Shown here piece by piece: positions 36,346-44,502 of a DNA stretch of 64,000 nt (the first letter of the stretch is position 1; each line of letters begins with the position of its first letter). The notes under the pieces were generated by a model, which was not told the origin of the DNA, searched no databases, and saw only the letters and a program-made list of their open reading frames with translations. Source of the DNA: an uncultured Eggerthella sp. (lineage in GTDB: Bacteria; Actinomycetota; Coriobacteriia; Coriobacteriales; Eggerthellaceae); assembly GCA_958431815.1 (NCBI GenBank), contig CAUASB010000001.1, forward strand, positions 62,001-126,000, read 5' to 3'. Made by a program: the position numbers and the translations under genes.

Positions 36346-37844
36346 GCCAGGCCTCCTTCGGCCATCTGCAGCGCTTCCATCACGGCGCGCGCCTTGTTAT
36401 AGCATTCGCGGTCTTCGGCTTCAGGCACGCTGTCGGCAACAATGCCGGCGCCCGTCTGCACGCACACGCGGCCGTTCTTCTTGTAAGCCAAACGGATACC
36501 GATGCACGTGTCCAAGTTGCCGGTAAGGTCCAGGTACCCGATGGCGCCGCCGTAAATGCCGCGCTTGGCGCCTTCCAATTCCTGGATAATCTGGCAAGCG
36601 CGCAGCTTAGGAGCCCCGGAAAGCGTGCCGGCGGGCAAGATGGAATCGACCACATCCACCGCATCCTTGCCTTCCGCCAACTGCCCGGTAACGGTAGAAC
36701 CGATGTGCATGATGCGGGAAAAGCGCAGCACGTTGCGGTATTCCTCGACCTTCACCGTGCCTATCTTGCTCACGCGGCCCAAGTCGTTGCGCCCCAGGTC
36801 AACCAGCATGTCATGCTCGGCGCGCTCCTTTTCGTCGGCAAGAAGCTCGGCTTCCAAGGCAGCATCTTCTTCGGGCGTGGCCCCACGGGGGCGGGTGCCA
36901 GCCAGCGGGTAGGTGAACAGCGTGCCGTCCTGAAGGCGCGCCAGCGTTTCGGGCGAAGCACCGGCAATCTCAACATCGTCGCTGGTGAAGTAGAACATGT
37001 AGGGCGAAGGGTTCTGGGTGCGCAGAATGCGGTACGTGTCGAACAGGCTGCCCTGCGCCTTCGCGGTGCGGGGGTTCGAAGGCACCACCTGGAAAATGTC
37101 GCCCTCATGGATATGGTGTTTGGCGATTTCCACCTTTTCACAGAACTCTTCGGTGGAAAAACGCGGCGTAAGCGGCTCTTCAAGGTGAAGCGGCGCAAAC
37201 TCGTAGCGCTTGCCATCAAGCAAGATGCCCTCGATTTCGGCAAGCTTTTCGGCGGCGCGGGCATATGAAGCCTCGACGTCGTCAGCACGCACGCCCGTGA
37301 TGAGGATGATCTTCTGGCGGTAGTTGTCGAAGCAGATAACCTGGTCGAACAGCATCAGGTCAACATCCAGGAAGTCCTCGTGGTCCAAGTCGGGACGGCG
37401 CAGCGTGGGCTCGGCGTACTTGATGTAGTCGTAGGAAAAGTAACCTACCAAACCGCCGGTGAACGTAGGGAACCCTTCAACCTGAGCGCTTTTGTTCTCT
37501 GCGATTACCTGACGGATTGCAGCGCCTGGATGCTCAACCTGGCGGGTTTCCACGCTCGGGTCCTCACCTTCGACATTGCGCTTGATGGTAAGCGCACCGT
37601 TCAAGCAGGTAAGCTCAAGCGTAGGGTTGAAGCCCAAGAACGTGTAGCGGCCCCAGCGCTGGTCGGCCTCGGCGCTTTCCAGCAAGAAGCAATGGTTGCT
37701 TGCGCTGCGCAACGCGCGCATTGCCTCGATGGTGGTGATGCGGTCGGCGAAAAGCTCACGCTTCACCGGAACGCGGCGGATGCCCGGCTGCGCTGCAAGG
37801 GTGTGAACCTCTTCCAGGCTTGGCTGCAATGCAGTAACGCTCAT
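36342..37844 (-). CDS. trpE: Anthranilate synthase component I
   Basis: 500 residues. It converts chorismate to anthranilate. The N-terminal tryptophan feedback site is visible as CFLLESAEADQRWGRYTFLG. The chorismate-binding core includes DIFQVVPSNPRTAK, SPYMFYF, YPLAGTRPRGATPEED, ERAEHDMLVDLGRNDLGRVS and TLSGAPKLRACQII. First structural gene after the T-box leader. Its start has GAAGAAAGGGCACATCG upstream. Confidence 0.98.
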   Translation of the reverse strand: MSVTALQPSLEEVHTLAAQPGIRRVPVKRELFADRITTIEAMRALRSASNHCFLLESAEADQRWGRYTFLGFNPTLELTCLNGALTIKRNVEGEDPSVETRQVEHPGAAIRQVIAENKSAQVEGFPTFTGGLVGYFSYDYIKYAEPTLRRPDLDHEDFLDVDLMLFDQVICFDNYRQKIILITGVRADDVEASYARAAEKLAEIEGILLDGKRYEFAPLHLEEPLTPRFSTEEFCEKVEIAKHHIHEGDIFQVVPSNPRTAKAQGSLFDTYRILRTQNPSPYMFYFTSDDVEIAGASPETLARLQDGTLFTYPLAGTRPRGATPEEDAALEAELLADEKERAEHDMLVDLGRNDLGRVSKIGTVKVEEYRNVLRFSRIMHIGSTVTGQLAEGKDAVDVVDSILPAGTLSGAPKLRACQIIQELEGAKRGIYGGAIGYLDLTGNLDTCIGIRLAYKKNGRVCVQTGAGIVADSVPEAEDRECYNKARAVMEALQMAEGGLA

Positions 37845-37869
37845 CGATGTGCCCTTTCTTCCCTAAGGG

Positions 37870-38160
37870 AGGGCATACAAAAAGCCCGCCCTTGAATCTT
37901 TGCTGATCAAGGACGGGCTTTAGAAATCTAAAACTCGCGGTGCCACCTTGTTTCACGAAATGAATCGTGCCCTTTGCAGGATACCAACATATCCCCGACA
38001 ACTAACGTATGCCATCACGTTGCACGCTACTAGCTTGCGCTTTTGCGTACACCCTCGGCGGCCCACTTGGCGAGCGGCATTTCGACCTGGATTCCAGCAC
38101 CCCAGGCTCTCTGTGCGCGCCTACCCGCTTTGACTTCCGCTTCAACGGTTTAGGTGGTTT
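37870..38160 (-). promoter_or_regulatory. Tryptophan-specific T-box riboswitch leader of the trp operon
   Basis: Read on the minus strand, the stem I distal part has CAGAGAGCCTGG-GGTGCTGGAAT-CCAGG, with the AG bulge and distal loop of canonical T-boxes. A specifier TGG (Trp) lies at 38063-38065 in CGCCAAGTGGGCC. The T-box sequence AAGGTGGCACCGCG is at 37936-37949. Its AAGG and GCG can pair with CGTCCTT to form the antiterminator around the UGGCACC bulge. That CGTCCTT strand is also the 5' arm of the terminator at 37881-37920. Uncharged tRNA-Trp should allow read-through into trpE. Confidence 0.93.
37881..37920 (-). terminator. T-box-controlled terminator before trpE
   Basis: On the minus strand AAGCCCGTCCTTGA pairs with TTCAAGGGCGGGCTT, and a T-run follows. 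Its 5' arm competes with the T-box antiterminator. Confidence 0.9.
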
Positions 38161-38193
38161 CGGCGAACTGTGTTCGCTTGCGAAACTGGGGTT

Positions 38194-38222
38194 ATTTTTG
38201 CCTGAATCGTTTTTCGTGTCAA
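38194..38222 (-). promoter_or_regulatory. trp operon promoter
   Basis: On the minus strand a perfect TTGACA (38222-38217) is followed after 17 bp by AAAAAT (38199-38194), a weak -10. The start point would be near 38187, giving a ~340 nt leader that contains the whole T-box. Confidence 0.6.
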
Positions 38223-38264
38223 CAACTTTTCTGCGAATGAAACTTCGCTTTAACAAATATCTCT

Positions 38265-38440
38265 TTGCGCCGTTCTGCCGAACAGCGCAAGACTCACGAA
38301 ACGTAATGACGCTGCGCGGGAGCCTGGCGGCGCAGCTGGGCCTCAATCGGTCGGGGCGGCGCGAAAGGCCAGCCCCTCCCTCTTTCAGCCCATCTGCACT
38401 CGCCAGTCTCCCGCTCGCTGACCTACTAGCGCATACCCAG
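38265..38440 (+). repeat. Family A structured repeat, copy A2
   Basis: It opens with the hairpin TTGCGCCGTTC-TGCC-GAACAGCGCAA, then ATGACGCTGCGCGGGAGCCT. The apical core is GGGGCGGCGCGAAAGGCCAG followed by CCCC. The right arm is CTGCACTCGCCAGTCTCCCG, and the tail CTACTAGCGCATACCCAG ends the unit. It lies upstream of the trp promoter and is transcribed, if at all, away from trp. Confidence 0.85.
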
Positions 38441-38520
38441 ATGATGGCGACTCCCTGTAACCCACTTTCGTTTTCGGTTTTCAAAGAATTGATTTTGGTT
38501 AGCAGTGGAAATCGCAGGAA

Positions 38521-38617
38521 TGATTCGACGCATGGTTCACCATGTCCCAATATCGCCGGTCGAATACCTGGGGCGATTTCTTATATCCAATTCTTTTCAA
38601 ACCGCGCTCCAGAGAGA
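38521..38617 (+). repeat. Family B repeat, copy B1
   Basis: The segment from TGATTCGACGCATGGTTCA to CCGCGCTCCAGAGAGA aligns over ~95 bp with the minus strand of 41691-41785. Shared blocks include ATTCGACGCATGGTTCA, the ATATCG/GTCGAATA hairpin arms, GGGGCG-TTTCTTAT and AAACCGCGC-CCAGAGA. The rest of the 1009 bp gap 37845-38853, beyond the leader, A2 and B1, holds nothing recognisable. Confidence 0.8.
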
Positions 38618-38819
38618 CCCGAGAGGCACCGCCTCCACCCCTTCACCTTTATTTTGCTCGCTTCGCATCGCATGTTCCTGCCAGAACAAACCCTTCCTTG
38701 CAACTCAGCCAAACCTGGGTTTCGCTGCACTCAACAGACGCCTGGTGCTGGGGAGGGGCGAATTTGGCTTCGCCTGTTCGCCCTTGCGGCAATGGGACGC
38801 CGTCGCGGGCTGAACGCGT

Positions 38820-38825
38820 TACAAT
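38820..38825 (+). promoter_or_regulatory. Possible -10 box for the phosphodiesterase gene
   Basis: TACAAT lies 28 bp before the start of the gene at 38854. No convincing -35 is visible. Confidence 0.35.
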
Positions 38826-38853
38826 CAGGGAAAGGCTACACGAGGGGGCTGCT

Positions 38854-39447
38854 ATGAAATTCCTTATTGCTTCTGATATCCACGGGTCGGCGGTTTGGTG
38901 TCGGAAATTCGTTGATGCGGTTCGGGCGCAACATCCCGATAAAATCCTTTTGTTGGGCGATATTTTGTATCACGGGCCGCGCAACGATTTGCCCGAGGGA
39001 TACAACCCGAAAGAGGTTATTGACCTGCTGAATCCGTTGGCGGATCAGATTATCGCGGTGCGCGGCAATTGCGATGCCGAGGTCGACCAGATGGTGCTCG
39101 ATTTCCCCTGCATGGCCGATTACGCCACCATTCTTGACCCTGAGTACATCGACGAAAACGCCGACTTCGAATTGCAGACTGCTCGCACGTTGTTCCTTAC
39201 CCATGGGCACGTGTACGGTCCCGACAAAGAAGGGGCTGCGGGCAACCTTCCCAAGGTGCCGGTGAATACCGCGCTGGTATATGGGCACACACATCGCAAG
39301 GTGAACGAACCCTGCACGGAAGACCCCACCATATGGCTGTTCAACCCGGGCAGCCTTTCCCTTCCTAAGGACGGCAGCCATAGTTACGGCGTGTACACTT
39401 CGGGACTGCCCATCGAAAAAGCCTTCCAGCACGTTGTCTTGGAATAG
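38854..39447 (+). CDS. YfcE/MJ0936-type metallophosphoesterase
   Basis: 197 residues. The binuclear metal site is spread over the family motifs ASDIHGS, LLLGDILYHGP, VRGNCDAEVD, LFLTHGHVYG and VYGHTHRKVNE. Members hydrolyse phosphodiesters in vitro; the natural substrate is unknown. The ATG at 38854 is preceded by CGAGGGGGCTGCT. The frame is open far upstream through family B, but that part is not coding. It converges on the TatD gene through a terminator. Confidence 0.92.
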   Translation: MKFLIASDIHGSAVWCRKFVDAVRAQHPDKILLLGDILYHGPRNDLPEGYNPKEVIDLLNPLADQIIAVRGNCDAEVDQMVLDFPCMADYATILDPEYIDENADFELQTARTLFLTHGHVYGPDKEGAAGNLPKVPVNTALVYGHTHRKVNEPCTEDPTIWLFNPGSLSLPKDGSHSYGVYTSGLPIEKAFQHVVLE

Positions 39448-39477
39448 CGCGCTGTTGTCATCACGGCAAGCGCCTGA

Positions 39478-39507
39478 ATGTCCCGCCCTCTTTTAGGGGT
39501 GGGGCAT
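39478..39507 (+). terminator. Terminator after the phosphodiesterase gene
   Basis: ATGTCCCGCCC and GGGGTGGGGCAT pair with a G·T and loop CTTTTA, followed by TTTTTC. Confidence 0.75.
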
Positions 39508-39565
39508 TTTTCTTGCAGGGCTTTGGGCCGTCAAAAAACGTGTCTTCACGCCGAAATGCATCAAG

Positions 39566-40396
39566 CTAGCCTGCAAAACCGCCCAGCACTTCTTCGGCAT
39601 TTCGCCGCACTGCCTGCGCCACATGTTCGACGCCAATGCCGCGAACGTCTGCAATCTGGCAGGCAGCTTCACACAACTCGTCGTTCACCTGGCCATATGC
39701 GTAAGGAAGACAAGGATGCTCCACTTCGGGGTTACTTGCTGCAGGCGCATCGGTTTCCAAGAGCAGCTTGTTCAGGGGAATAGCTTTCGCGTATTCGCGG
39801 CCCCTTTTCGTGGCCAGCATGCGCTGCCCCACCGAAAAGAAACAGCCCGCCTTGATTGCCCGCTGGAGCTGCTGCGACGAGCCGCTGAACCAATGAAATA
39901 CGCACGTACAGGCTTCCAGGCAGCCAGTTTCCATCAAGATACGCAGCGCATCGTTGTAGGCCTTCACGCAATGGAGGGAAAGCACTTTGCCGCCTGCGCC
40001 AGCGCACTGCTTGGCAATATGGCGGAATGCCGCAAGCTGCGCATCGCGCGTTCCCGCGCGGCGATTCGAGAAATCGAGCCCTACTTCGCCCACGAAGTTG
40101 GTTTCAGGAAGGGCGGCATCGAACGCGGCGAGCATGGGGCGCAGTTTTCCCTCGTCGGCGGGCACCCACCAAGGGTGCAGTCCCACCCCCAAACGCACTA
40201 CCCCAGCCATAGCGCCCAGCGCCGCTTTGGTTTGTCGGTATTCGCCAGGCGTCACCGACACCGCAAAAAGAGGAACCTGCGCTTTGAACACCTGAGCGGC
40301 AAAGGCCGCAGGGTCAGCCACAAACCCCACATGAAAGTGAGCATCAGGCAGAAAGCCAAAAGGGACTGTCCCTTTTGGATACCCCTTCCCTTCCAT
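39566..40396 (-). CDS. TatD-family metal-dependent hydrolase
   Basis: 276 residues. TatD proteins are TIM-barrel metal enzymes with 3'-5' exonuclease activity implicated in DNA repair. Visible metal-binding blocks are LPDAHFHVGF, VGLHPWW, FVGEVGLDFSNR, LSLHCVKAYND, VFHWFSGS and LLLETDAPA. The N-terminus is unusual. Residues ~6-15 (YPKGTVPFGF) are encoded by a palindrome at 40356-40378, which pushes the first metal motif some ten residues further from the start than usual. The start has GGAGGTGCGGTGA before ATG. Confidence 0.88.
   Translation of the reverse strand: MEGKGYPKGTVPFGFLPDAHFHVGFVADPAAFAAQVFKAQVPLFAVSVTPGEYRQTKAALGAMAGVVRLGVGLHPWWVPADEGKLRPMLAAFDAALPETNFVGEVGLDFSNRRAGTRDAQLAAFRHIAKQCAGAGGKVLSLHCVKAYNDALRILMETGCLEACTCVFHWFSGSSQQLQRAIKAGCFFSVGQRMLATKRGREYAKAIPLNKLLLETDAPAASNPEVEHPCLPYAYGQVNDELCEAACQIADVRGIGVEHVAQAVRRNAEEVLGGFAG
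40356..40378. repeat. REP-like palindrome in the tatD 5' coding region
   Basis: CCAAAAGGGACTGTCCC followed by TTTTGG is a 23 bp palindrome, exact except for its centre. Its core GGGACTGTCCC recurs in variant form at 50300-50317 and 62798-62824. It is in frame and adds residues without stopping translation. Confidence 0.75.
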
Positions 40397-40538
40397 TCAC
40401 CGCACCTCCTAGCACGCTGGGCGAGCGCGCAACACGTTCGCCCACAATTCGTCAACGCCACCCATCGTATCGCAGCGGGGCGCCGCATTTGCGTTACGCT
40501 GGGCAAGTGAAGATGAGCACGTTCTGTAAGGAGCCATC

Positions 40539-41591
40539 ATGGCAACGAACTACGCAGATCAATACAACAACGGCGAAATCGAAGAGGTGTTCCCGCGCAT
40601 TTGGCGCGTGCCCGTGCCCCTGCCCGACAACCCGTTGGGGTTCCTGAACTCGTACTTCATCTTAAGCGACGACAAAACCACCATCGTAGACGTGGGCTTC
40701 AACCACCCCGCCTGCGAAAAGGCGCTCGACGACGCCCTGCGCAAGCTGGGCCGCAGCTGGGAATCGGTGGAAATCGTGCTGACGCATTCGCATCCCGACC
40801 ACACCGGCAACCTCGATCGCGTATGGCGCCGCTGGATGCGCGTGTACGCCAACATGCACTCCATCCAGGAAGTGCAGAACCTCATGAACATGCAGGCCAG
40901 CGTGTTCAATCCGCTTATCAGCTACCTTACCCGCCCCAACACCTACGACGAGCGCAGCATGCAGAAGCGCGATGCTTCCACCTACCGCGTTTCGGCGGAA
41001 CTGCTACCGGTGAAGAACCAGCCCGATTTGTTCTACCTGGGCGATGGCGACGTGTACCACAACGGCAACTACCGCTTCCAGGTAATAACCACGCCAGGCC
41101 ACGACGACTGGCACATCTGCCTGTACGAACCCACGGCGAAAATCCTCATCGCAGGCGACCACGTGCTGGAACGCATCACGCCTACCATCATGAGCTGGGT
41201 ATGCTCGTACGATGCCCTGCGCGAATTCCTTACCAGCCTGGACAAGGTGCGCAACCTGGACGTTGACCTGATTTTGCCTGGCCACGGACGCCCCTTTACC
41301 GGCGTTGCCGAACGCGTCGATTTCCTAAAGCAATTCCACGCCAACCGCCTGGAAGAGCTGTACAAGCTGGTGGAAGAAGGTCACGCCAGCCTGATAGACA
41401 TCGCCCGCAGCGCTTCCTGGAAGCATCCCAACTGGGACGAGTGGACCATCGACCAAAAGTTCTACTCCCTGGGCGAAACGTTCGCCCACCTGGTGTACCT
41501 GGTTAACGAAGGCCGCGTAGTACTCACCACCTGCGAAAACTACCGCCGCTTCTACCCCGCCAACGCCTTCGAGATGCAACGGAAGAAGTAG
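40539..41591 (+). CDS. MBL-fold metallo-hydrolase
   Basis: 350 residues. The metal-binding motif THSHPDHTGN (HxHxDH) is followed by TTPGHDDWHICLY, IAGDHVLERITP and LILPGHGRPFTG, the full set of MBL ligands. The C-terminal ~90 residues are an added helical/winged domain common in the LACTB2-like group. The substrate is unknown; thioesters, lactones or nucleic acids are options. A strong TAAGGAGCCATC site precedes ATG. It is related in plan to the gene at 51828. Confidence 0.9.
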   Translation: MATNYADQYNNGEIEEVFPRIWRVPVPLPDNPLGFLNSYFILSDDKTTIVDVGFNHPACEKALDDALRKLGRSWESVEIVLTHSHPDHTGNLDRVWRRWMRVYANMHSIQEVQNLMNMQASVFNPLISYLTRPNTYDERSMQKRDASTYRVSAELLPVKNQPDLFYLGDGDVYHNGNYRFQVITTPGHDDWHICLYEPTAKILIAGDHVLERITPTIMSWVCSYDALREFLTSLDKVRNLDVDLILPGHGRPFTGVAERVDFLKQFHANRLEELYKLVEEGHASLIDIARSASWKHPNWDEWTIDQKFYSLGETFAHLVYLVNEGRVVLTTCENYRRFYPANAFEMQRKK

Positions 41592-41668
41592 AAACGTGCG
41601 GACAGCGGTGTCTCGCACGTCTTTGAGGCGCACAGCCTCTTCTTCTGCTTACGCAAAAACGCAAGCGC

Positions 41669-41847
41669 AGGGCGGCATGCGTCCTGCGCTTCTCTGGGGC
41701 GCGGTTTTCAAGTATTTGACCATAAGAAAACGCCCCGGATATTCGATCAACGATACCGGGACGCCCTGAACCATGCGTCGAATTATATTCGTGTTTTCAT
41801 TTCCCGACGAAACAAGCGGAAGCGAAGCGCGGGACGCATGCCGCCCT
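41669..41847 (-). repeat. Family B repeat, copy B2, with 16 bp terminal inverted repeats
   Basis: AGGGCGGCATGCGTCC (41669-41684) and its exact reverse complement (41832-41847) bound a 179 bp unit. The inner part 41691-41785 matches copy B1. On the minus strand CGTCCCGGTATCG and CGAATATCCGGGGCG form a hairpin followed by TTTTCTTAT, so it may also act as the terminator of a minus-strand transcript. It fills the gap between the MBL gene and usp. Confidence 0.8.
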
Positions 41848-41862
41848 CCCCTTCGGGAGCCG

Positions 41863-42729
41863 TTACTCCATGGGAACAACTGCCGTCGGCACCTGCAAGT
41901 GCGCAAGAACGCCGCAGGTGGTGGAACCGAACAGCGCACGGCTCACCGCAGAACGGGCATGTGTGCCTAACAGCAGCACGCGGCAATCCTGGCTGCGCTG
42001 CAGCAATGCCTGTGTAGGCGAAGGAGCCTCGACGGAATGGCCTTCCACCTGAAGCGCAGGCTCCGCTTCACGGATGGCGGCAACACGCGCATCCAAGTTG
42101 CGCTGGAACGATTCGCCCACTGGCGCAAGCCCGCCGCCCATGAACTCGGCAGAACGGGAAAGCAACGTCGGGATGCCCCAGGAAGAAATAAGCTCAAGCG
42201 GCTCTTCCAGCACCTTTGCCAGATGAACGCCCAGTTCAACGGCCTTGTCGCTCACTTCATCTTGCGGGCCCACGCCCACGACGATGCCCTTTGCCTCGTT
42301 GTGCGGATCCCAGTCGGCGGGAACCACTACCGTGGGCACGCTGGTGGAAACCGACACACGCAGGCCCTTTGCGCTCCATACGCGCTCGGCAACCGTTGCG
42401 CCATGATGCGAGCCCATGACAATCATGTCGTGGCTCTCGGATGCACCTACCAGCGCTTCCACGATATCGCCGCTCACATACGACGCATCCACGTCAAGCT
42501 CAGGGTAATCGGCGCGAACCAGTTCCTGCGCTTCGCCCAACACGTTTTCAACGGCATCGCGCAGGACCTTGTGGTCAGAGCCGGCAAGCTTGTCGGACGC
42601 TGGGTCGATAACGGCAAGCAGGGTAAGGTGGGCCTGTTCACGGTTCGCCAAGCGGGCCGCCCATTTCAGGGCCTTCTTGCCACGCTCGCTGCCGTCGATG
42701 CCTACCAGGATGCTTTCCAAAGTATTCAA
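41863..42729 (-). CDS. Universal stress protein, two UspA domains
   Basis: 288 residues with two tandem Usp folds. Domain 1 begins ILVGIDGSERGKKALKWAAR and contains the ATP-binding-type loop MGSHHGATVAERVW. Domain 2 has IVVGVGPQDEVSDKAVELGV and ends LLGTHARSAVSRALFGSTTC. The start is a TTG preceded by GAGGGGATAGATC. It is the third gene of an operon with the Pit phosphate carrier and a small membrane protein, so it may respond to phosphate or energy state. Confidence 0.9.
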   Translation of the reverse strand: MNTLESILVGIDGSERGKKALKWAARLANREQAHLTLLAVIDPASDKLAGSDHKVLRDAVENVLGEAQELVRADYPELDVDASYVSGDIVEALVGASESHDMIVMGSHHGATVAERVWSAKGLRVSVSTSVPTVVVPADWDPHNEAKGIVVGVGPQDEVSDKAVELGVHLAKVLEEPLELISSWGIPTLLSRSAEFMGGGLAPVGESFQRNLDARVAAIREAEPALQVEGHSVEAPSPTQALLQRSQDCRVLLLGTHARSAVSRALFGSTTCGVLAHLQVPTAVVPME

Positions 42730-42749
42730 GATCTATCCCCTCACCGTGT

Positions 42750-42980
42750 TTAGTGGAACATCGGAATCATCAGCCACAGTGCGAACAGCACCACAACCAC
42801 ACAGGCGGCAAAGCACGCCACCGAAGCGAAGCGAACCAGGTAGTTGGGCGATCCGTCGCCGCCTTCTGGCGCGCCGCTTTTCCACCACAGGCGCAAGCCC
42901 GATGCGTACATAACGCCAATACCACTGGCAATTCCCACCGCAACGACGAGAACCGTCGCAAAATTGATCAACTCTTGCAT
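42750..42980 (-). CDS. Small two-helix membrane protein of the Pit operon
   Basis: 76 residues with hydrophobic spans at ~5-26 and ~50-72 and a charged central loop (WWKSGAPEGGDGSPNYL). No family was recognised. The start has GGGGAGGAATCAC. It lies 12 bp after the Pit gene and 20 bp before usp, so it is co-transcribed. It may be an accessory subunit of the carrier. Confidence 0.75.
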   Translation of the reverse strand: MQELINFATVLVVAVGIASGIGVMYASGLRLWWKSGAPEGGDGSPNYLVRFASVACFAACVVVVLFALWLMIPMFH

Positions 42981-42992
42981 GTGATTCCTCCC

Positions 42993-44150
42993 CTACGCTG
43001 CAGCCGAAGCCGTTGCGGCCTTGGTGTTTACTTTTACTTCCGAGCTTTCGTTCACGTTCATGGCGTTAACCGGGTTGCGACGGGAAAGCCTGAAGATGAT
43101 GAGCGCTGCGATGATGGCCATAACCGCCACGGCAAGCGTGCCCCACACATTGATCTTGGCAACCGCACACGCCGCAGCACCGATGATGCCCGCCGCAGGG
43201 AACGTGATCAGCCAGGCAACCAGCATGCGCGCCGCTACCATCCAGTCGATCTTGCCGCCCTTCTTGCCCAAGCCGGAGCCGATGATGGAACCGGAGCATA
43301 CCTGCGTAGTGGAAAGGGCAAAGCCCAAATGGGAAGAAACCAGGATGGTGGTAGCCGAGCTTGCCTCCGCCGCGAAGCCCTGGGGCGTTGCGATTTCGGT
43401 AAGGCCCTTGCCCAGCGTGCGGATTACGCGCCAGCCGCCCATATAGGTGCCCAGGGCGATGGCCAAACCGCACACGGCGATTACCCACAGCTGCGGGCCG
43501 GTGCCGGAAGGCTGGATGCCAACCGCAATAAGGGTAAGGGTGATGATGCCCATGGTTTTCTGAGCGTCGTTGGTGCCATGGGAAAGAGCAACCAGGCATG
43601 CCGTGATGGTCTGGCCGTGGCGGAAGCCCGTTTCCACGTACTTTTCATCAAGCTTGCGCACAATGAGATATATCAATTTCACCGCCACAAACGCCGCCAA
43701 GCCGGCAACAACAGGCGAAATGAGGGCAGGAACCAAAACCTTGGCAACAACTGCGCCGAAGTTCACGCCTTCCACACCCGCGCCCACAATAACGGCGCCC
43801 ACCAGGCCGCCGAACAGTGCATGGGAGGAAGACGAGGGAAGGCCCACCAGCCACGTCATCAGGTTCCACAAAATAGCACCTACAAGGCCGGCGAATATGA
43901 ATTCCGCCCCGATGGTTACCTGCTGCTCGTTGATGATGCCGCCCGAAATGGTTTTCGCTACCTCGGTAGACAAAAACGCGCCAACAAGATTAAGCGTACC
44001 GGCCGCGATAACCGCCGTTTTCGGCTTCAGCGCACCTGTTGCAATCGAGGTTGCCATGGCGTTTGCCGTGTCGTGGAAGCCGTTCGTGAAATCGAACGTC
44101 AGCGCCACCGCGATAACCAGCACAACAACAACCAAAGTTGCGATATCCAT
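42993..44150 (-). CDS. Inorganic phosphate transporter, PiT family (second copy)
   Basis: 385 residues with ~10 spans. PiT signatures are FTNGFHDTANAMATSIATGA in the first half and ACLVALSHGTNDAQKTMGII in the second. Also conserved is LVGLPSSSSHALFGGLVGA. It is closer to the classic bacterial PitA than the gene at 15104. First gene of pit/small membrane protein/usp, reading away from the GGDEF-EAL gene. Confidence 0.93.
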   Translation of the reverse strand: MDIATLVVVVLVIAVALTFDFTNGFHDTANAMATSIATGALKPKTAVIAAGTLNLVGAFLSTEVAKTISGGIINEQQVTIGAEFIFAGLVGAILWNLMTWLVGLPSSSSHALFGGLVGAVIVGAGVEGVNFGAVVAKVLVPALISPVVAGLAAFVAVKLIYLIVRKLDEKYVETGFRHGQTITACLVALSHGTNDAQKTMGIITLTLIAVGIQPSGTGPQLWVIAVCGLAIALGTYMGGWRVIRTLGKGLTEIATPQGFAAEASSATTILVSSHLGFALSTTQVCSGSIIGSGLGKKGGKIDWMVAARMLVAWLITFPAAGIIGAAACAVAKINVWGTLAVAVMAIIAALIIFRLSRRNPVNAMNVNESSEVKVNTKAATASAAA

Positions 44151-44311
44151 GCTTTTCTCTGTTCCTCCCTTTTTTGTTCAACAATCACGCGCGTACTGCA
44201 CGTGGCAAACAGGAGCAACCGCCAGCGCCAAGCATAGGTTTCAATCCGAGTTTTACGCTTGCGAACTGCACAATCGCCCCATTTGCAGCAGCAAGCTTAA
44301 CAAGCGAAATC

Positions 44312-44356
44312 TTACATATTTGTAAAGCGAAGTTAATCATTGTTACGTTTGCAAAC
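44312..44356. promoter_or_regulatory. Two palindromes in the pit/GGDEF-EAL divergent region
   Basis: TTACA-TATT-TGTAA (44312-44325) and GTTTGCAAAC (44347-44356) lie in the AT-richer middle of the 352 bp gap 44151-44502. They are candidate operators. Another hairpin, AAAAAGCG/CGCTTTTT (44425-44432/44446-44453), lies in the GGDEF leader. I do not see a c-di-GMP riboswitch consensus. Confidence 0.4.
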
Positions 44357-44502
44357 AGCGCCCTATTTCGCGGGGAACCGCTATGATTAGCATGAGAGAA
44401 AATTCAGCGACATCGCTTTGCGCGAAAAAGCGTAAAAGTGCAGGTCGCTTTTTGTGGCGCTCCCCCTGCAAAAAGCGGAAGCAGCCACCGGAAGGCATTC
44501 GC

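Noticed and set aside
37981..38030. Ultrashort T-box stem I with TGG in the small hairpins GGATA/TATCC or AACGT/ACGTT
   Set aside because: A canonical stem I with AG bulge, distal loop and a TGG specifier is visible further upstream at 38045-38155, so the short hairpins are more likely stem II/III.
38542..38853. N-terminal extension of the phosphodiesterase through family B
   Set aside because: The metal-binding domain begins exactly at 38854 with its own ribosome-binding site; the upstream frame is repeat sequence.
44387..44502. Possible c-di-GMP riboswitch in the GGDEF-EAL leader
   Set aside because: Only a simple hairpin is present; the conserved GEMM core and GNRA loop/receptor are not seen.
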